Shown here piece by piece: positions 16,879-25,724 of a DNA stretch of 64,000 bases; the stretch's first letter is position 1; every line of letters begins with the position of its first letter. The position numbers and the translations under genes are program-made. Origin of the DNA: Trinickia diaoshuihuensis (GTDB taxonomy: Bacteria; Pseudomonadota; Gammaproteobacteria; Burkholderiales; Burkholderiaceae); contig NZ_QUBS01000016.1 of the NCBI RefSeq assembly GCF_003390925.1, positions 34,671-98,670 on the forward strand, written 5' to 3'. The notes under the pieces were generated by a model. That model saw only the letters and a program-made list of their open reading frames with translations, ran no database searches and was not told the DNA's origin.

Positions 16879-19800
16879 ATGAGCGAGACCAGAACAACGA
16901 TGGGTGGTCCAGCAGGTGCCGTATTCCAGCGGGCACGCGCGCGTATGCGCTGGTTGATCGCCTACGCTCGGCCGCGATTGACGCAAACATGGCTTTGGTT
17001 TCCGGTGTTTGCCGTCGTTCTGCTCGTGCTGGCGTGGGGCGCGCTCATCGACGTGCTGGAGGTCGAACATACGGCGGCCACCATCGCCGCGGTCAAATCG
17101 AGCCGCGAGCTGGCCGACACCTACGAGGCGCAAGTCGTGCGCAGCCTCGTCTCGATCGATCAAACGCTCAAGACCGTGGCGTATGCCTACACGGTGAGCG
17201 GCGACGAGGCGCTGGGCCGGCTCCAAAACAGGGATATGCTGCCCTCCGCGATCGTTTTCCAAATGACGATCACGGACAGTCGCGGCAACGTCACGGCCAG
17301 TACGCACACCGTCACCACGCGCAATGTGGCGGACCGGTCGTTTTTCCGGGTGCAGCGGCATGGCGACGCGCTGTTCGTCGGCCGCACGCGCAGCAATCGC
17401 GAAACGAACGCGCCGGAGCTCGTATTCAGCCGCCGCCTATCGACGGCCGCCGGCGAATTCGCCGGTGTCGTGACCTTGACGGTCGATCCTTCGTATTTCA
17501 CGAGCAGCTACGATTCGTTGCGGATGGGGCGGCAGGGATTCCTCGGGCTGCTGGGTACCGACGGGACGATGCGAGTGCAGCAGACCGGAGAGGACATCGC
17601 CTGGGGCGCGGCGATTTCGCCGGCCTCGGATTCGGCGGACGAGACCGAGGAACTCGCGGTCCAGCCGTGGGACGCGGGCGTCGAGCGCTTCACGAACGTG
17701 CGCCTGCTGCACGGCTTTGGGCTGATCGCGATCGTCGGGCTGTCGAAAGACGAGCAATTGGCCCGCTATCGGCACGACCGTCTCCTCTATGTCGGCGAAA
17801 CGATCGTCGGGAGCGTCTTGCTCGTGGTGCTGACGACGATCCTCAGTCTAAAGAGCCGCGAGTTGTCGAGAAGCCAAGCGCGGGCTCGAAGACTGCGCCA
17901 AACCTATTCGGTCGCCTCGGAAGCGAGCTTGGACGCCTTTTTCGTATGGGAGCGCGTGAGCGCCGATCACGACCTGCCGGCGCCGGGCAAGGCTGCGCCG
18001 TCGCACTTCGTCTTGCGCGACGTCAGCCGCCGCGGCGTCGAAATGATGGGCAAGGCGCGCGATGCGTTGATCGGCGCATTGCCCGATGACGTATTTGCCG
18101 ATCGGGGCGAGGGCGGTACGGCGCGCGAATTTTCGAGCTTATTCGACGGAGGAGACGTAGCCGAGCGCGAATGGCGTCACGTGCGCCCGGACGGTTCGGC
18201 TGTTTGGCTGCATCGGCAGTTGGTGCGCGTGGACGACGGCGTGGTGGCGATCGTGCGCGATGTCACCGCGCGCAAACGCGCGGAAGTCTTGCGCTCAGAG
18301 CAAAACCGAGTGCTGGAAATGATCGCCGCCAGCACGCCGCTGGAAGACGTGCTGAGCGCGCTCATGCATTTGCTCGAGTCGCAGATTCCCGATTGCGCGT
18401 GCGTCGTCATGCTGCGCGACGAAGATGGCTTGCACTTGCGTGTCGGCGCGGCGCCGAGTCTGCCCGAGGCGTTCAGCCAGCTCGCGAACGGCTGGACGAT
18501 CGGCCCCGATTCGGGACCGAGCGGCTTGGCGATTTATACGCACCAGCCGGTTTCCATCAACAATCTGCCCGGTCATGCGCGGCATAGCGAGTTCGTCGTC
18601 AAGGCGCGGATGCAGGCGTATAGCGCTTGCCGGGCCATGCCGATTCTCTCGCACGAGGGCAGCGCGCTAGGCGCACTCACGGTCTTCGCGCACGGCGAGC
18701 GTGCCTACGACGAGATCGAAGCACAAACGGTCGCGATGGCGCTCCGTATCGCCGGCATCGCCATCGAGCGGACGCGCGCCGAAGACAGCATCCGTCACAT
18801 GGCGAATCACGATGCGCTGACCGGGTTGCCGAATCGCACGCTGCTCGCGGATCGGCTCGGCCAGGCGCTCGCGCATGCGCACCGGTATGCACGCGGCGTG
18901 ACGGTTGCATTCGTCGATCTCGACAACTTCAAGCTGATCAACGACAGCCTCGGGCATCATTCGGGCGACCGATTGTTGAAGACGATCGCCACGCGTATGC
19001 GCGAATGCGTACGCAGTACCGATACCGTCGTGCGGTTGGGCGGCGACGAATTCGTGCTCGTGCTGTTCGACGACTTGCTCGACGAGCGGGAGCTACGGGC
19101 CGTAATAGAACGCGTGCGCAAGGCGATCGCCGAGCCCGTCGAGCTGGAAGGGCAGGCGTATAAAGTCACGTGCAGCCTAGGGCTCGCGCGCTACCCGGCG
19201 GACGGCGAGGACGCGCAGACGTTGCTGATGAACGCCGACGCCGCGATGTACCGGGCCAAGGAATTGGGGCGCAACAACTACCAGTTCTATACCGCGGAGA
19301 TGAACATCAAGGTCCACGAGCGGTTGCGCCGTCGCGAGCAGCTCGGCGTCGCGCTCGACGAGGGCCAATTCCGCCTGGTGTATCAGCCTCAAATCGATGC
19401 GCGCACGGGTGCGGTGTTCGGCGTCGAGGCACTGTTGCGCTGGGATCACCCCGTCGAAGGCACGATTTCACCGGCCGACTTCATTCCGATCGCGGAGGAA
19501 ACGGGCCTCATCGTGCCGATCGGCGATTGGGTGCTCGAGACGGCGTGCGCGCAAAATCGGCGCTGGCAAGACGAAGGTCTGCCGCCGATCACGATGTCGG
19601 TCAATGTCTCCGCGCATCAGTTCTTGCGCCGAGGCTGGATCGAGCAAGTGGCGAAGGCGCTCGCCCGCACCGGGCTCGCGCCGCACTATCTCGAACTGGA
19701 GTTGACCGAGAGTCTCATCATGCGCGACTTGGACGGCTCGATCGAGACGATGCAGCGCTTGCAGCAGATGGGCGTGCGCCTTTCGATCGACGACTTCGGT

Positions 19801-20106
19801 ACGGGCTACTCGAGCTTGAGCGCGCTGAAGCATTTCCCCGTCGGACGGCTCAAGATCGATAAGTCGTTCGTGCGCGAGTTACCGCACGGCGAAGACGACA
19901 AAGCGATTGCGATCGCCGTCATTTCGCTCGGGCAGAGGCTGAACCTGAGCGTGATCGCCGAGGGCGTGGAGACGCAGGAGCAAGTCGATTTCCTCGCCGA
20001 CAACAATTGCCATGAGATTCAGGGCTACCATTTCAGCAAGCCCGTGTCGCCGGGCGAGATCCAATCGATGTTGCGCGGCGCGCGGCAGGCCATCGATGGC
20101 CCGTGA
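16879..20106 (+). CDS. Membrane Cache-PAS-GAF-GGDEF-EAL c-di-GMP enzyme
   Basis: A 1075-residue inner-membrane protein. TM1 is at about 36-58, a periplasmic dCache domain at about 60-295, TM2 at about 303-322, PAS at about 340-465, GAF at about 480-635, GGDEF at about 640-800 (intact GGDEF near 720, preceded by an RSTD inhibitory site) and EAL at about 815-1065 (EALLRW near 850, DDFGTGYSS later). Both active sites look intact, so it may make or break c-di-GMP depending on the signals; the RxxD site implies product feedback. It ends the porin/PBP-like operon, whose products could deliver the periplasmic signal. Confidence 0.92.
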   Translation: MSETRTTMGGPAGAVFQRARARMRWLIAYARPRLTQTWLWFPVFAVVLLVLAWGALIDVLEVEHTAATIAAVKSSRELADTYEAQVVRSLVSIDQTLKTVAYAYTVSGDEALGRLQNRDMLPSAIVFQMTITDSRGNVTASTHTVTTRNVADRSFFRVQRHGDALFVGRTRSNRETNAPELVFSRRLSTAAGEFAGVVTLTVDPSYFTSSYDSLRMGRQGFLGLLGTDGTMRVQQTGEDIAWGAAISPASDSADETEELAVQPWDAGVERFTNVRLLHGFGLIAIVGLSKDEQLARYRHDRLLYVGETIVGSVLLVVLTTILSLKSRELSRSQARARRLRQTYSVASEASLDAFFVWERVSADHDLPAPGKAAPSHFVLRDVSRRGVEMMGKARDALIGALPDDVFADRGEGGTAREFSSLFDGGDVAEREWRHVRPDGSAVWLHRQLVRVDDGVVAIVRDVTARKRAEVLRSEQNRVLEMIAASTPLEDVLSALMHLLESQIPDCACVVMLRDEDGLHLRVGAAPSLPEAFSQLANGWTIGPDSGPSGLAIYTHQPVSINNLPGHARHSEFVVKARMQAYSACRAMPILSHEGSALGALTVFAHGERAYDEIEAQTVAMALRIAGIAIERTRAEDSIRHMANHDALTGLPNRTLLADRLGQALAHAHRYARGVTVAFVDLDNFKLINDSLGHHSGDRLLKTIATRMRECVRSTDTVVRLGGDEFVLVLFDDLLDERELRAVIERVRKAIAEPVELEGQAYKVTCSLGLARYPADGEDAQTLLMNADAAMYRAKELGRNNYQFYTAEMNIKVHERLRRREQLGVALDEGQFRLVYQPQIDARTGAVFGVEALLRWDHPVEGTISPADFIPIAEETGLIVPIGDWVLETACAQNRRWQDEGLPPITMSVNVSAHQFLRRGWIEQVAKALARTGLAPHYLELELTESLIMRDLDGSIETMQRLQQMGVRLSIDDFGTGYSSLSALKHFPVGRLKIDKSFVRELPHGEDDKAIAIAVISLGQRLNLSVIAEGVETQEQVDFLADNNCHEIQGYHFSKPVSPGEIQSMLRGARQAIDGP

Positions 20107-20776
20107 TTGAAAACGTTCAATACGGGCGCTTGAAAATACCGCATCGGTATTCAATGCGCCTGTCATTGAGTTGAAAGAGTTCTCCGCTAGGGATCGAATC
20201 GGTTTCATCTGGGATCGGTTTCGTCCTTGCATCGGCGCGATTAGGGTTTTTACTTAATAACGTTCTGCCCGTCACACTCGGAAATCTCGCTCGTTACTTA
20301 AAACTGCCGTGCGTGGCGCGGTCCGAAATTCGAATACCCACAGTCTGTTCGCTAGATCACACTTTTTAAGTTTTCTATGCTAGAGTCCGGCGTCAAAGAC
20401 ATCAGAACAGAAGTTTGCTAAGCGTGACAGACCACTTCAGCTTTTCAACACAGGACCAACCCACGGATCTTCGAACGTCTACCGTTTGATTAAGCCATCA
20501 AGAGGTACGCGCGGATCGGCGATCTCGCTTGCCTTTGCAGTGAATCGGTATGCGGTCGGGGGGCGTGCCGGTTCATCGCCATGGCCGGGACTCGGTGCGA
20601 CACAGGTGGCCCAATCGGGCTGCTTCGCTTCGCCCGCCGTTCCGGTATCTTCGGGGTGATTTTTTCTCCCCCGCCGCAGGACCCGCCCCCCTACGAATCC
20701 GAGTCATTTCATCGCGAAGCGTCATGCACGGCGCCATGTCGATCGCGTGTTTGTGTTTTCCAGTCCGGAGGGGACC
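20107..20776. promoter_or_regulatory. Long A/T-richer control region upstream of the T6SS
   Basis: 670 bases without a credible gene; the open frames here lack codon bias. The left end has two small dyads after the GGDEF-EAL stop: TTGAA/TTCAA (20107-20120) and AATACCG/CGGTATT around CAT (20135-20151). The middle (20240-20460) is much richer in A/T than its surroundings, as expected for a promoter region and for H-NS-type silencing. I looked for a sigma-54 site (GG-N10-GC) and found none with correct spacing. The tssB promoter should lie here. Confidence 0.5.
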
Positions 20777-21319
20777 ATGTCCAATAGTTTGCAGAAGTGG
20801 GTCGGGCGCAATCGTCCGCCGCGCGTTCAGATCACCTATGACGTCGAGATCGGCGACGCGGTCGAAAAGCGCGAGTTGCCGCTCGTCGTCGGCTTGCTCG
20901 CCGATTTGTCGGGTCAGCCGGCCACGCCGCTGCCGAAGCTGAAAGAGCGGCGCTTCGTCGAGATCGATCGCGACAACTTCGACGAAATCATGGGCAAGGT
21001 CGCGCCGCGTCTGGGTCTGTCGGTGCCCGACACGATGAAGGGCGAAGGCAACCTGAAGGTCGAACTCAAGTTCAATCAGTTCTCCGATTTCCATCCCGAG
21101 AGCATCGTGCGTCAAGTCCCGCGCTTGGCGAAGCTGCTCGAAGCGCGTCAGCAGTTGCGCGACTTGCTCGGCAAGCTCGACGGCAACGACGAGCTCGATT
21201 CGATTCTCGAGCGCATCGTCCAAAACTCCGAAGAGTTGAAGAAAGTGCAGAGCGAGGCGAACGGCGGTGCGGCTGCCCCCAGCGCCGAGCCGGCTGCCGA
21301 AGACACGCCGTCGGCATGA
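20777..21319 (+). CDS. tssB: T6SS contractile sheath small subunit TssB (VipA)
   Basis: 180 residues. With TssC it builds the contractile cytoplasmic sheath that drives the needle. The family signature is clear: an N-terminal GRNRPPRVQITYDVEIGD strand followed by LPLVVGLLADLSG, and a helical C-terminus with KLLEARQQLRDLLGKLDGN. The tail is Ala/Pro-rich. The start at 20777 is set by GGAGGGG just upstream; a reading from 20747 adds ten residues with no support. It is the first gene of the T6SS cluster. Confidence 0.96.
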   Translation: MSNSLQKWVGRNRPPRVQITYDVEIGDAVEKRELPLVVGLLADLSGQPATPLPKLKERRFVEIDRDNFDEIMGKVAPRLGLSVPDTMKGEGNLKVELKFNQFSDFHPESIVRQVPRLAKLLEARQQLRDLLGKLDGNDELDSILERIVQNSEELKKVQSEANGGAAAPSAEPAAEDTPSA

Positions 21320-21324
21320 GCGGC

Positions 21325-21351
21325 GCGACGAGGGCGCGCGCCCGTCGTCGC
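21325..21351 (+). other. GC-rich stem-loop between tssB and tssC
   Basis: GCGACGAGGGCGC (21325-21337) pairs with GCGCCCGTCGTCGC (21338-21351) with a single-base bulge and essentially no loop. It lies in the tssB-tssC gap. No U-run follows, so it is more likely an mRNA-stability or processing element than a terminator. It is one of three such hairpins in this operon. Confidence 0.45.
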
Positions 21352-21381
21352 TGATGCAACGAACTGATAAAGGACTATCTG

Positions 21382-22875
21382 ATGGAAACGAATTCCGCCG
21401 CCGAATCGTCGGCCGCCGGCGCCGCGACGACCGCAGACCTGAGCCTGCTCGACCGTATCGTGCTCGAGGGCAACATGGCCGTCGAACCCTCGCAAGGCGT
21501 GTACGCGAAAAAGCTGATCGGTCAGCTCGCGTCGCAGATCCTCGACGAAGGCATGCGCACGAGCCCGGACAAGGGGGTGGTCGCGATGATCAACGAGCGC
21601 GTCGCCGAAATCGACAAGCTGCTCACCGATCAACTGAACGCGATCATGCACGACGAGGCGTTCCAAGCACTGGAAGCGTCGTGGACGGGCCTGCACGACA
21701 TGGTCTACGGCACCGAGACGAGCACGCGCCTGAAGCTGCGTTTGCTCAACGTGACGAAGAAAGAGTTGCTCAAGGATCTGGAAACCGCCGTCGATCACGA
21801 CATGAGCGTGCTCTTCAAGAAAGTCTATGAAGAGGAATACGGCACGTTCGGCGGGTATCCTTACTCGCTGCTGATCGGCGATTACACGTTCGGCCGGCAC
21901 CCGCAGGACATCGCGCTGCTCGAGCGCATCTCGAAGGTGGCCGCCGCCGCGCACGCACCGTTCATCGCCGCGGCCGCCCCGAGCCTGTTCGATCTGAAAT
22001 CGTTCACCGAACTGGGCGTGACGCGCGATCTGTCGAAGATCTTCGAAAGCGCCGAGCTCGCGAGCTGGCGCAGCTTCCGCGCATCGGAGGATTCGCGCTA
22101 CGTGTCGCTCGTGCTGCCGAGCTATGCCGCGCGCTTGCCGTACGGCGCGAAGACGAAGCCCGTCGAGACGTTCAATTTCGAGGAGGACGTCGACGGCACG
22201 GACCACAGCAAGTATTTGTGGGCGAATTCGGCTTATCAGATGGGCTTGCGCATCACCGATGCGTTTGCCAAGTACAGTTGGTCCACGGCGATTCGCGGCG
22301 TGGAAGGCGGCGGTAAGGTCGAAGGCATTGCCGCTCACGCGTACAAGACGGCCGAAGGCGACGTGGTGCTCAAGTGCCCGACCGAGGTGACGATCACCGA
22401 TCGCCGCGAGAAGGAACTGAGCGACCTGGGCTTCATCGCGCTCGTCAATTCGAAGGGCTCGAACTTCGCGGCGTTCTTCGGCGGTCAGACGACCAACAAG
22501 CCGGTGCTCTACAACAAGGACGAAGCCAATGCGAACGCGCAGCTTTCGGCGCGTCTGCCGTACGTGCTCGCGGCGTCGCGTTTCGCTCATTACCTGAAGG
22601 TCATCATGCGCGACAAGGTGGGCAGCTTCCAGACGCGCGGCGGCATCGAGGCCTATCTGAACAACTGGATCTCCGATTACGTGCTGATCAACCCGTCGGC
22701 ATCGCAGGAGCAAAAGGCTCGCTTCCCGCTTGGCGAGGCACGCGTGGACGTGACGGAAGTACCCGGCAAGCCCGGCTCCTATCGCGCGACGTGCTTCATC
22801 AAGCCGCACTTCCAAATGGAAGATTTGACGGCTTCGATCCGGCTCGTGGCCGATCTGCCGGCGGCAGCCGCCTAA
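21382..22875 (+). CDS. tssC: T6SS contractile sheath large subunit TssC (VipB)
   Basis: 497 residues, the normal length. Forms heterodimers with TssB in the sheath. Family features include LLDRIVLEGNMAVEPSQ near the N-terminus, the EASWTGLHDMVYGTETS segment, FGGYPYSLLIGDYTFGRHP, and the C-terminal SFQTRGGIEAYLNNWISDYVL region with the RATCFIKPHFQMEDL strand. It follows tssB by 62 bases containing a stem-loop and is followed by a second hairpin before hcp. Confidence 0.97.
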   Translation: METNSAAESSAAGAATTADLSLLDRIVLEGNMAVEPSQGVYAKKLIGQLASQILDEGMRTSPDKGVVAMINERVAEIDKLLTDQLNAIMHDEAFQALEASWTGLHDMVYGTETSTRLKLRLLNVTKKELLKDLETAVDHDMSVLFKKVYEEEYGTFGGYPYSLLIGDYTFGRHPQDIALLERISKVAAAAHAPFIAAAAPSLFDLKSFTELGVTRDLSKIFESAELASWRSFRASEDSRYVSLVLPSYAARLPYGAKTKPVETFNFEEDVDGTDHSKYLWANSAYQMGLRITDAFAKYSWSTAIRGVEGGGKVEGIAAHAYKTAEGDVVLKCPTEVTITDRREKELSDLGFIALVNSKGSNFAAFFGGQTTNKPVLYNKDEANANAQLSARLPYVLAASRFAHYLKVIMRDKVGSFQTRGGIEAYLNNWISDYVLINPSASQEQKARFPLGEARVDVTEVPGKPGSYRATCFIKPHFQMEDLTASIRLVADLPAAAA

Positions 22876-22896
22876 CGGCGCGCGACCTATGAAAAA

Positions 22897-22920
22897 CGCG
22901 GCGCCCGGCCGGGCGCCGCG
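22897..22920 (+). other. Perfect 24-base palindrome between tssC and hcp
   Basis: CGCGGCGCCCGG (22897-22908) and CCGGGCGCCGCG (22909-22920) are perfect reverse complements, giving a 12-bp all-G/C stem. GGCTCCTTTCG follows, which is a poor U-tract. It sits 34 bases before hcp and could attenuate read-through or mark an RNA processing border for the abundant hcp message. Confidence 0.6.
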
Positions 22921-22953
22921 GCTCCTTTCGCCACTTATCGCATCGGATCAAAC

Positions 22954-23442
22954 ATGGATACAGTCATCCTGCAGTTCAAGGACATCAAGGGCAACTCGAT
23001 GATCGACGGCTACGCCGACGGCATCATCCTGTACTCGTTCAGCCACAGCGTAAGCATGCCGATGAACTCGGATACGTCGAACACGGAGCGCACGATGGGT
23101 CGCCCGACGTTCAGCGAATTCTCGGTCACGAAGGCGACGGACCAAGCCACGCCGGCGCTGTACGCGGCTTGCGCGGCGGGTACGAAGCTCGGCGACGCGA
23201 CGATTTCGATCGGCCGTAACGAAGGCGGGAAGTTCATGCTGCTGATGAAGTACGTGCTCAGCAACGCCATGATCTCGCACATCAGCACCGGTGGCGGCAG
23301 CTCGGAGATGTCGGATTCGGTCACGATCCACTTCACGCAGATCACGTCGCAGTACACGCAGCAAAGCACCGACTCGACGAAGAAGGGTAACGCCTCGTTC
23401 GGTTGGGATCTCGCCGCGAACAAGGCAGCCAGCGCCTCGTAA
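22954..23442 (+). CDS. hcp: T6SS tube protein Hcp (TssD)
   Basis: 162 residues, typical for Hcp, which stacks as hexameric rings to form the inner tube and is secreted. The chain opens with MDTVILQFKDIKGNSMIDGY and contains SFSHSVSMPM, GRPTFSEFSVTKATD and the closing strand VTIHFTQITSQYTQ, all characteristic. No C-terminal effector extension is present. The gene is bordered by a strong hairpin on each side, which fits the high and separate expression often needed for this component. Confidence 0.97.
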   Translation: MDTVILQFKDIKGNSMIDGYADGIILYSFSHSVSMPMNSDTSNTERTMGRPTFSEFSVTKATDQATPALYAACAAGTKLGDATISIGRNEGGKFMLLMKYVLSNAMISHISTGGGSSEMSDSVTIHFTQITSQYTQQSTDSTKKGNASFGWDLAANKAASAS

Positions 23443-23450
23443 TCGAGGCC

Positions 23451-23478
23451 GGGCGCGCCGCCCACACGCGGCGCGCCC
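23451..23478 (+). other. Perfect 10-bp stem-loop between hcp and tssE
   Basis: GGGCGCGCCG (23451-23460) and CGGCGCGCCC (23469-23478) are perfect complements around an 8-base loop, starting 9 bases after the hcp stop. No U-run follows. It would protect the 3' end of a processed hcp mRNA and reduce read-through into tssE. Confidence 0.55.
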
Positions 23479-23505
23479 CGCGACCGATCGCCCCAGGCTT
23501 ACGTT

Positions 23506-23955
23506 ATGTCGACCCTCCGTCAAGGCTATCCGATGCCGCTCTTCGAGCGGCTCGTCGAGGATACCGGCGCTTGGCTCGAAGGCGAGGACGCGCTGCGGCA
23601 ATCGGTGGCGCGCGAACTCGCGCGCTTGCTCAACGCGCGCTCGCGTCTGACGATGGCCGAGTTCGCGACGAGCGAATGCGGCGTGCTCGACTACGGCGTG
23701 CCCGACTTCTCCGAACGTTCGCTGCGCTCGGGCGCGGATCGCGATGCCATCTTGGCGGCGGTGCGCCGCGCGATCGCATTGTTCGAGCCGCGCCTCGTCA
23801 ACGTCGCCGTGAAGTTCGGCTTCAAGGACGAGACGAGCCGCGATGCCGTGCTCATCGTCGAAGGCGACATCCGCGTGGAACGATCGGTCGAACACGTATT
23901 TTTTGAACTGGCGGCCGGGGCCGGGGAAAGCCCGGACGACCCGGACGGATGCTGA
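23506..23955 (+). CDS. tssE: T6SS baseplate protein TssE (gp25-like)
   Basis: 149 residues with the gp25-like lysozyme-fold domain of phage and T6SS baseplates. TssE joins TssF, TssG and TssK in the wedge that triggers sheath assembly. Recognisable are the N-terminal PLFERL segment, the LNARS..L..AEFA stretch, the DYGVPDFSERS motif and the final IEGDIRVERSVEHVFFEL-type strands (here VEGDIRVERS). It overlaps tssF by 7 bases, implying coupled translation. Confidence 0.93.
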   Translation: MSTLRQGYPMPLFERLVEDTGAWLEGEDALRQSVARELARLLNARSRLTMAEFATSECGVLDYGVPDFSERSLRSGADRDAILAAVRRAIALFEPRLVNVAVKFGFKDETSRDAVLIVEGDIRVERSVEHVFFELAAGAGESPDDPDGC

Positions 23956-25724
23956 GCGACATGGCGCCGGACGACATCCTTCAGTACTACAAGCGAGAGC
24001 TGTCCTATCTGCGCGTGCAGGGGGCCGACTTCGCGCAGCGCTACCCGAAAGTCGCGGCGCGTCTTGCGCTGCACGGCACGGAATCGCTCGACCCGCACAC
24101 CGAGCGGCTCATCGAGGCCACCGCGTTTCTCGCCGCGCGCGTGCATCGCGATCTCGATCAGGCGTTCCCGCAAATCGCATCGGCGTTGCTCGAGAACGTG
24201 TGCCCATCGCTCGCGCAAAGCGTGCCGTCTATGACGGTTGCGCAGTTCGAGCTCGATCCGACTCAAGGCAAGGTGACGGCGGGCTTTCGCGTGCCGCGCC
24301 ATACGGGACTCTCGGCACTGACGGAGGCAGGGGACGCCTGCCGCTTCCGTACCGCGTGGGAAACCGTGTTGTGGCCGCTGACGATTGCCGATGCGGGCTT
24401 CGGCGACGACGCGACCCTGCGCCTGCGTCTCGAATGCGAGCCGGGCGTCGATTTCTCCGAGTTGGAACTGACTTCGCTGCGGCTGCATCTGCACGGCGAT
24501 TGGATGATGACGGTGCCGCTCTACGAGCTGCTCGTCTCGGGTGTCGTCGGTGTGTCGCTCGAACCTGCCGGCGCGCCCCGCGTGCGGCTCGCGCAAGCGG
24601 CTTGGCGTGAAGTGGGCTATGCCGAGGAAGATCGCGTGCTGCCGCAACCGGCGCACGCGCACCCGGCCTACGGGCTCTTGCAGGAATATTTCGCATTCGC
24701 ACGCAAGTTCCATTTCTTCGATCTCGACGTGCCCGCGGGCGCGTTCGGCCGCGGCCGCACTTGCGAGATCGTCTTGCACTTGGATCGCATGCCGCGCTCG
24801 CTCGCGCATATCGGCGCCCAGCATTTCCGCCTCGGCTGCACGCCCGTGGTCAATCTGTTCGCGCAGACGACGGAGCCGATCGTCGTCGACGGGCGCAGCT
24901 ACGAGCATCGTCTCGTCGCCGAACAAAAGCGCGAAGCGATCACGGAGATCCATTCGATCGTCTCGGTGATCGCTTCCGATCCCGTCGCCGATCGCGCGAT
25001 CGTGCTGCCCGGTTATACGGCGGTCGATCGGATGGACTCGGACGACGCGGGCACGCCGTCGACGTTTTGGTTCGCGCGCCGCGAACGCAGTGTGCGGGGC
25101 AACGTGCCGGGCGTCGATACGTATCTGAGCTTCGTCGATGCGAACCGCAATTTTGCGGCGCCGGCCTCGCCGGTGGTCTATGCGAACGTGCTTTGCACCA
25201 ATCGCCGCCTGGCAGAGCACGTGCCGATCGGCGCGCGCATGCTCGTCGAGCGCGTTTCGCGCAACGCGCGCGTGCGGTGCTTGTACGAGCCCACCGCGCC
25301 GCGCGATCCGCCGCTCGGCAGTGAGGCGCTATGGCGGCTCGTGTCGGTCTTGACGCGCAACTACCACTCGCTCGTCAGCGGGCCCAACGGCCGGCGCGAG
25401 TTGCAGGAGATGCTGACGCTGTTCGCCTCCGATGCGCTGCGCGAACAAGATCAGATTCGTGGCATCAGCCGCATCGGGGCCCGGCACGTGACCGCGCACG
25501 TCGGCACCGACGCTTGGCGCGGCTACTGCCGCGGGACCGAGGTCAGCGTGGAGTTCGATGCCGATGCGTTCGTGGGCGGCTCGCCGCTGTTGATGGCTGC
25601 CGTGCTCGCGCGCTTCTTCGCGATGTGCACGTCGGTCAACTCTTTTGTCCGGCTCGTGGTCTGCCGTGGAGATGAGATATGGAAGCAATGGGAGCCGATG
25701 ACCGGTTGCCAGCCGCTGCTCTGA
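23949..25724 (+). CDS. tssF: T6SS baseplate protein TssF
   Basis: 591 residues, the usual TssF size. Part of the TssE-F-G-K baseplate wedge. The N-terminus (DILQYYKRELSYLRVQGADFAQRYPKVA) and the PHTERLIEATAFLAARVHRDLDQAFPQ segment are strongly diagnostic, as is the late RGTEVSVEFDADAFVGGS region (written here as GTEVSVEFD). The start at 23949 lies within the end of tssE; an internal Met four codons later is possible. The last 46 bases overlap tssG. Confidence 0.96.
   Translation: MLSDMAPDDILQYYKRELSYLRVQGADFAQRYPKVAARLALHGTESLDPHTERLIEATAFLAARVHRDLDQAFPQIASALLENVCPSLAQSVPSMTVAQFELDPTQGKVTAGFRVPRHTGLSALTEAGDACRFRTAWETVLWPLTIADAGFGDDATLRLRLECEPGVDFSELELTSLRLHLHGDWMMTVPLYELLVSGVVGVSLEPAGAPRVRLAQAAWREVGYAEEDRVLPQPAHAHPAYGLLQEYFAFARKFHFFDLDVPAGAFGRGRTCEIVLHLDRMPRSLAHIGAQHFRLGCTPVVNLFAQTTEPIVVDGRSYEHRLVAEQKREAITEIHSIVSVIASDPVADRAIVLPGYTAVDRMDSDDAGTPSTFWFARRERSVRGNVPGVDTYLSFVDANRNFAAPASPVVYANVLCTNRRLAEHVPIGARMLVERVSRNARVRCLYEPTAPRDPPLGSEALWRLVSVLTRNYHSLVSGPNGRRELQEMLTLFASDALREQDQIRGISRIGARHVTAHVGTDAWRGYCRGTEVSVEFDADAFVGGSPLLMAAVLARFFAMCTSVNSFVRLVVCRGDEIWKQWEPMTGCQPLL

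Noticed and set aside
20345..20385. Possible sigma-70 promoter with TATGCT before tssB
   Set aside because: No acceptable -35 at 16-18 bases; it is also 400 bases from tssB. Left as part of the control region only.
21148..22815. 555-codon minus-strand frame opposite tssC
   Set aside because: Same cause; composition is not protein-like and tssC is certain.
23691..25220. 509-codon minus-strand frame opposite tssE/tssF
   Set aside because: Shadow of two certain T6SS genes; no recognisable domain.
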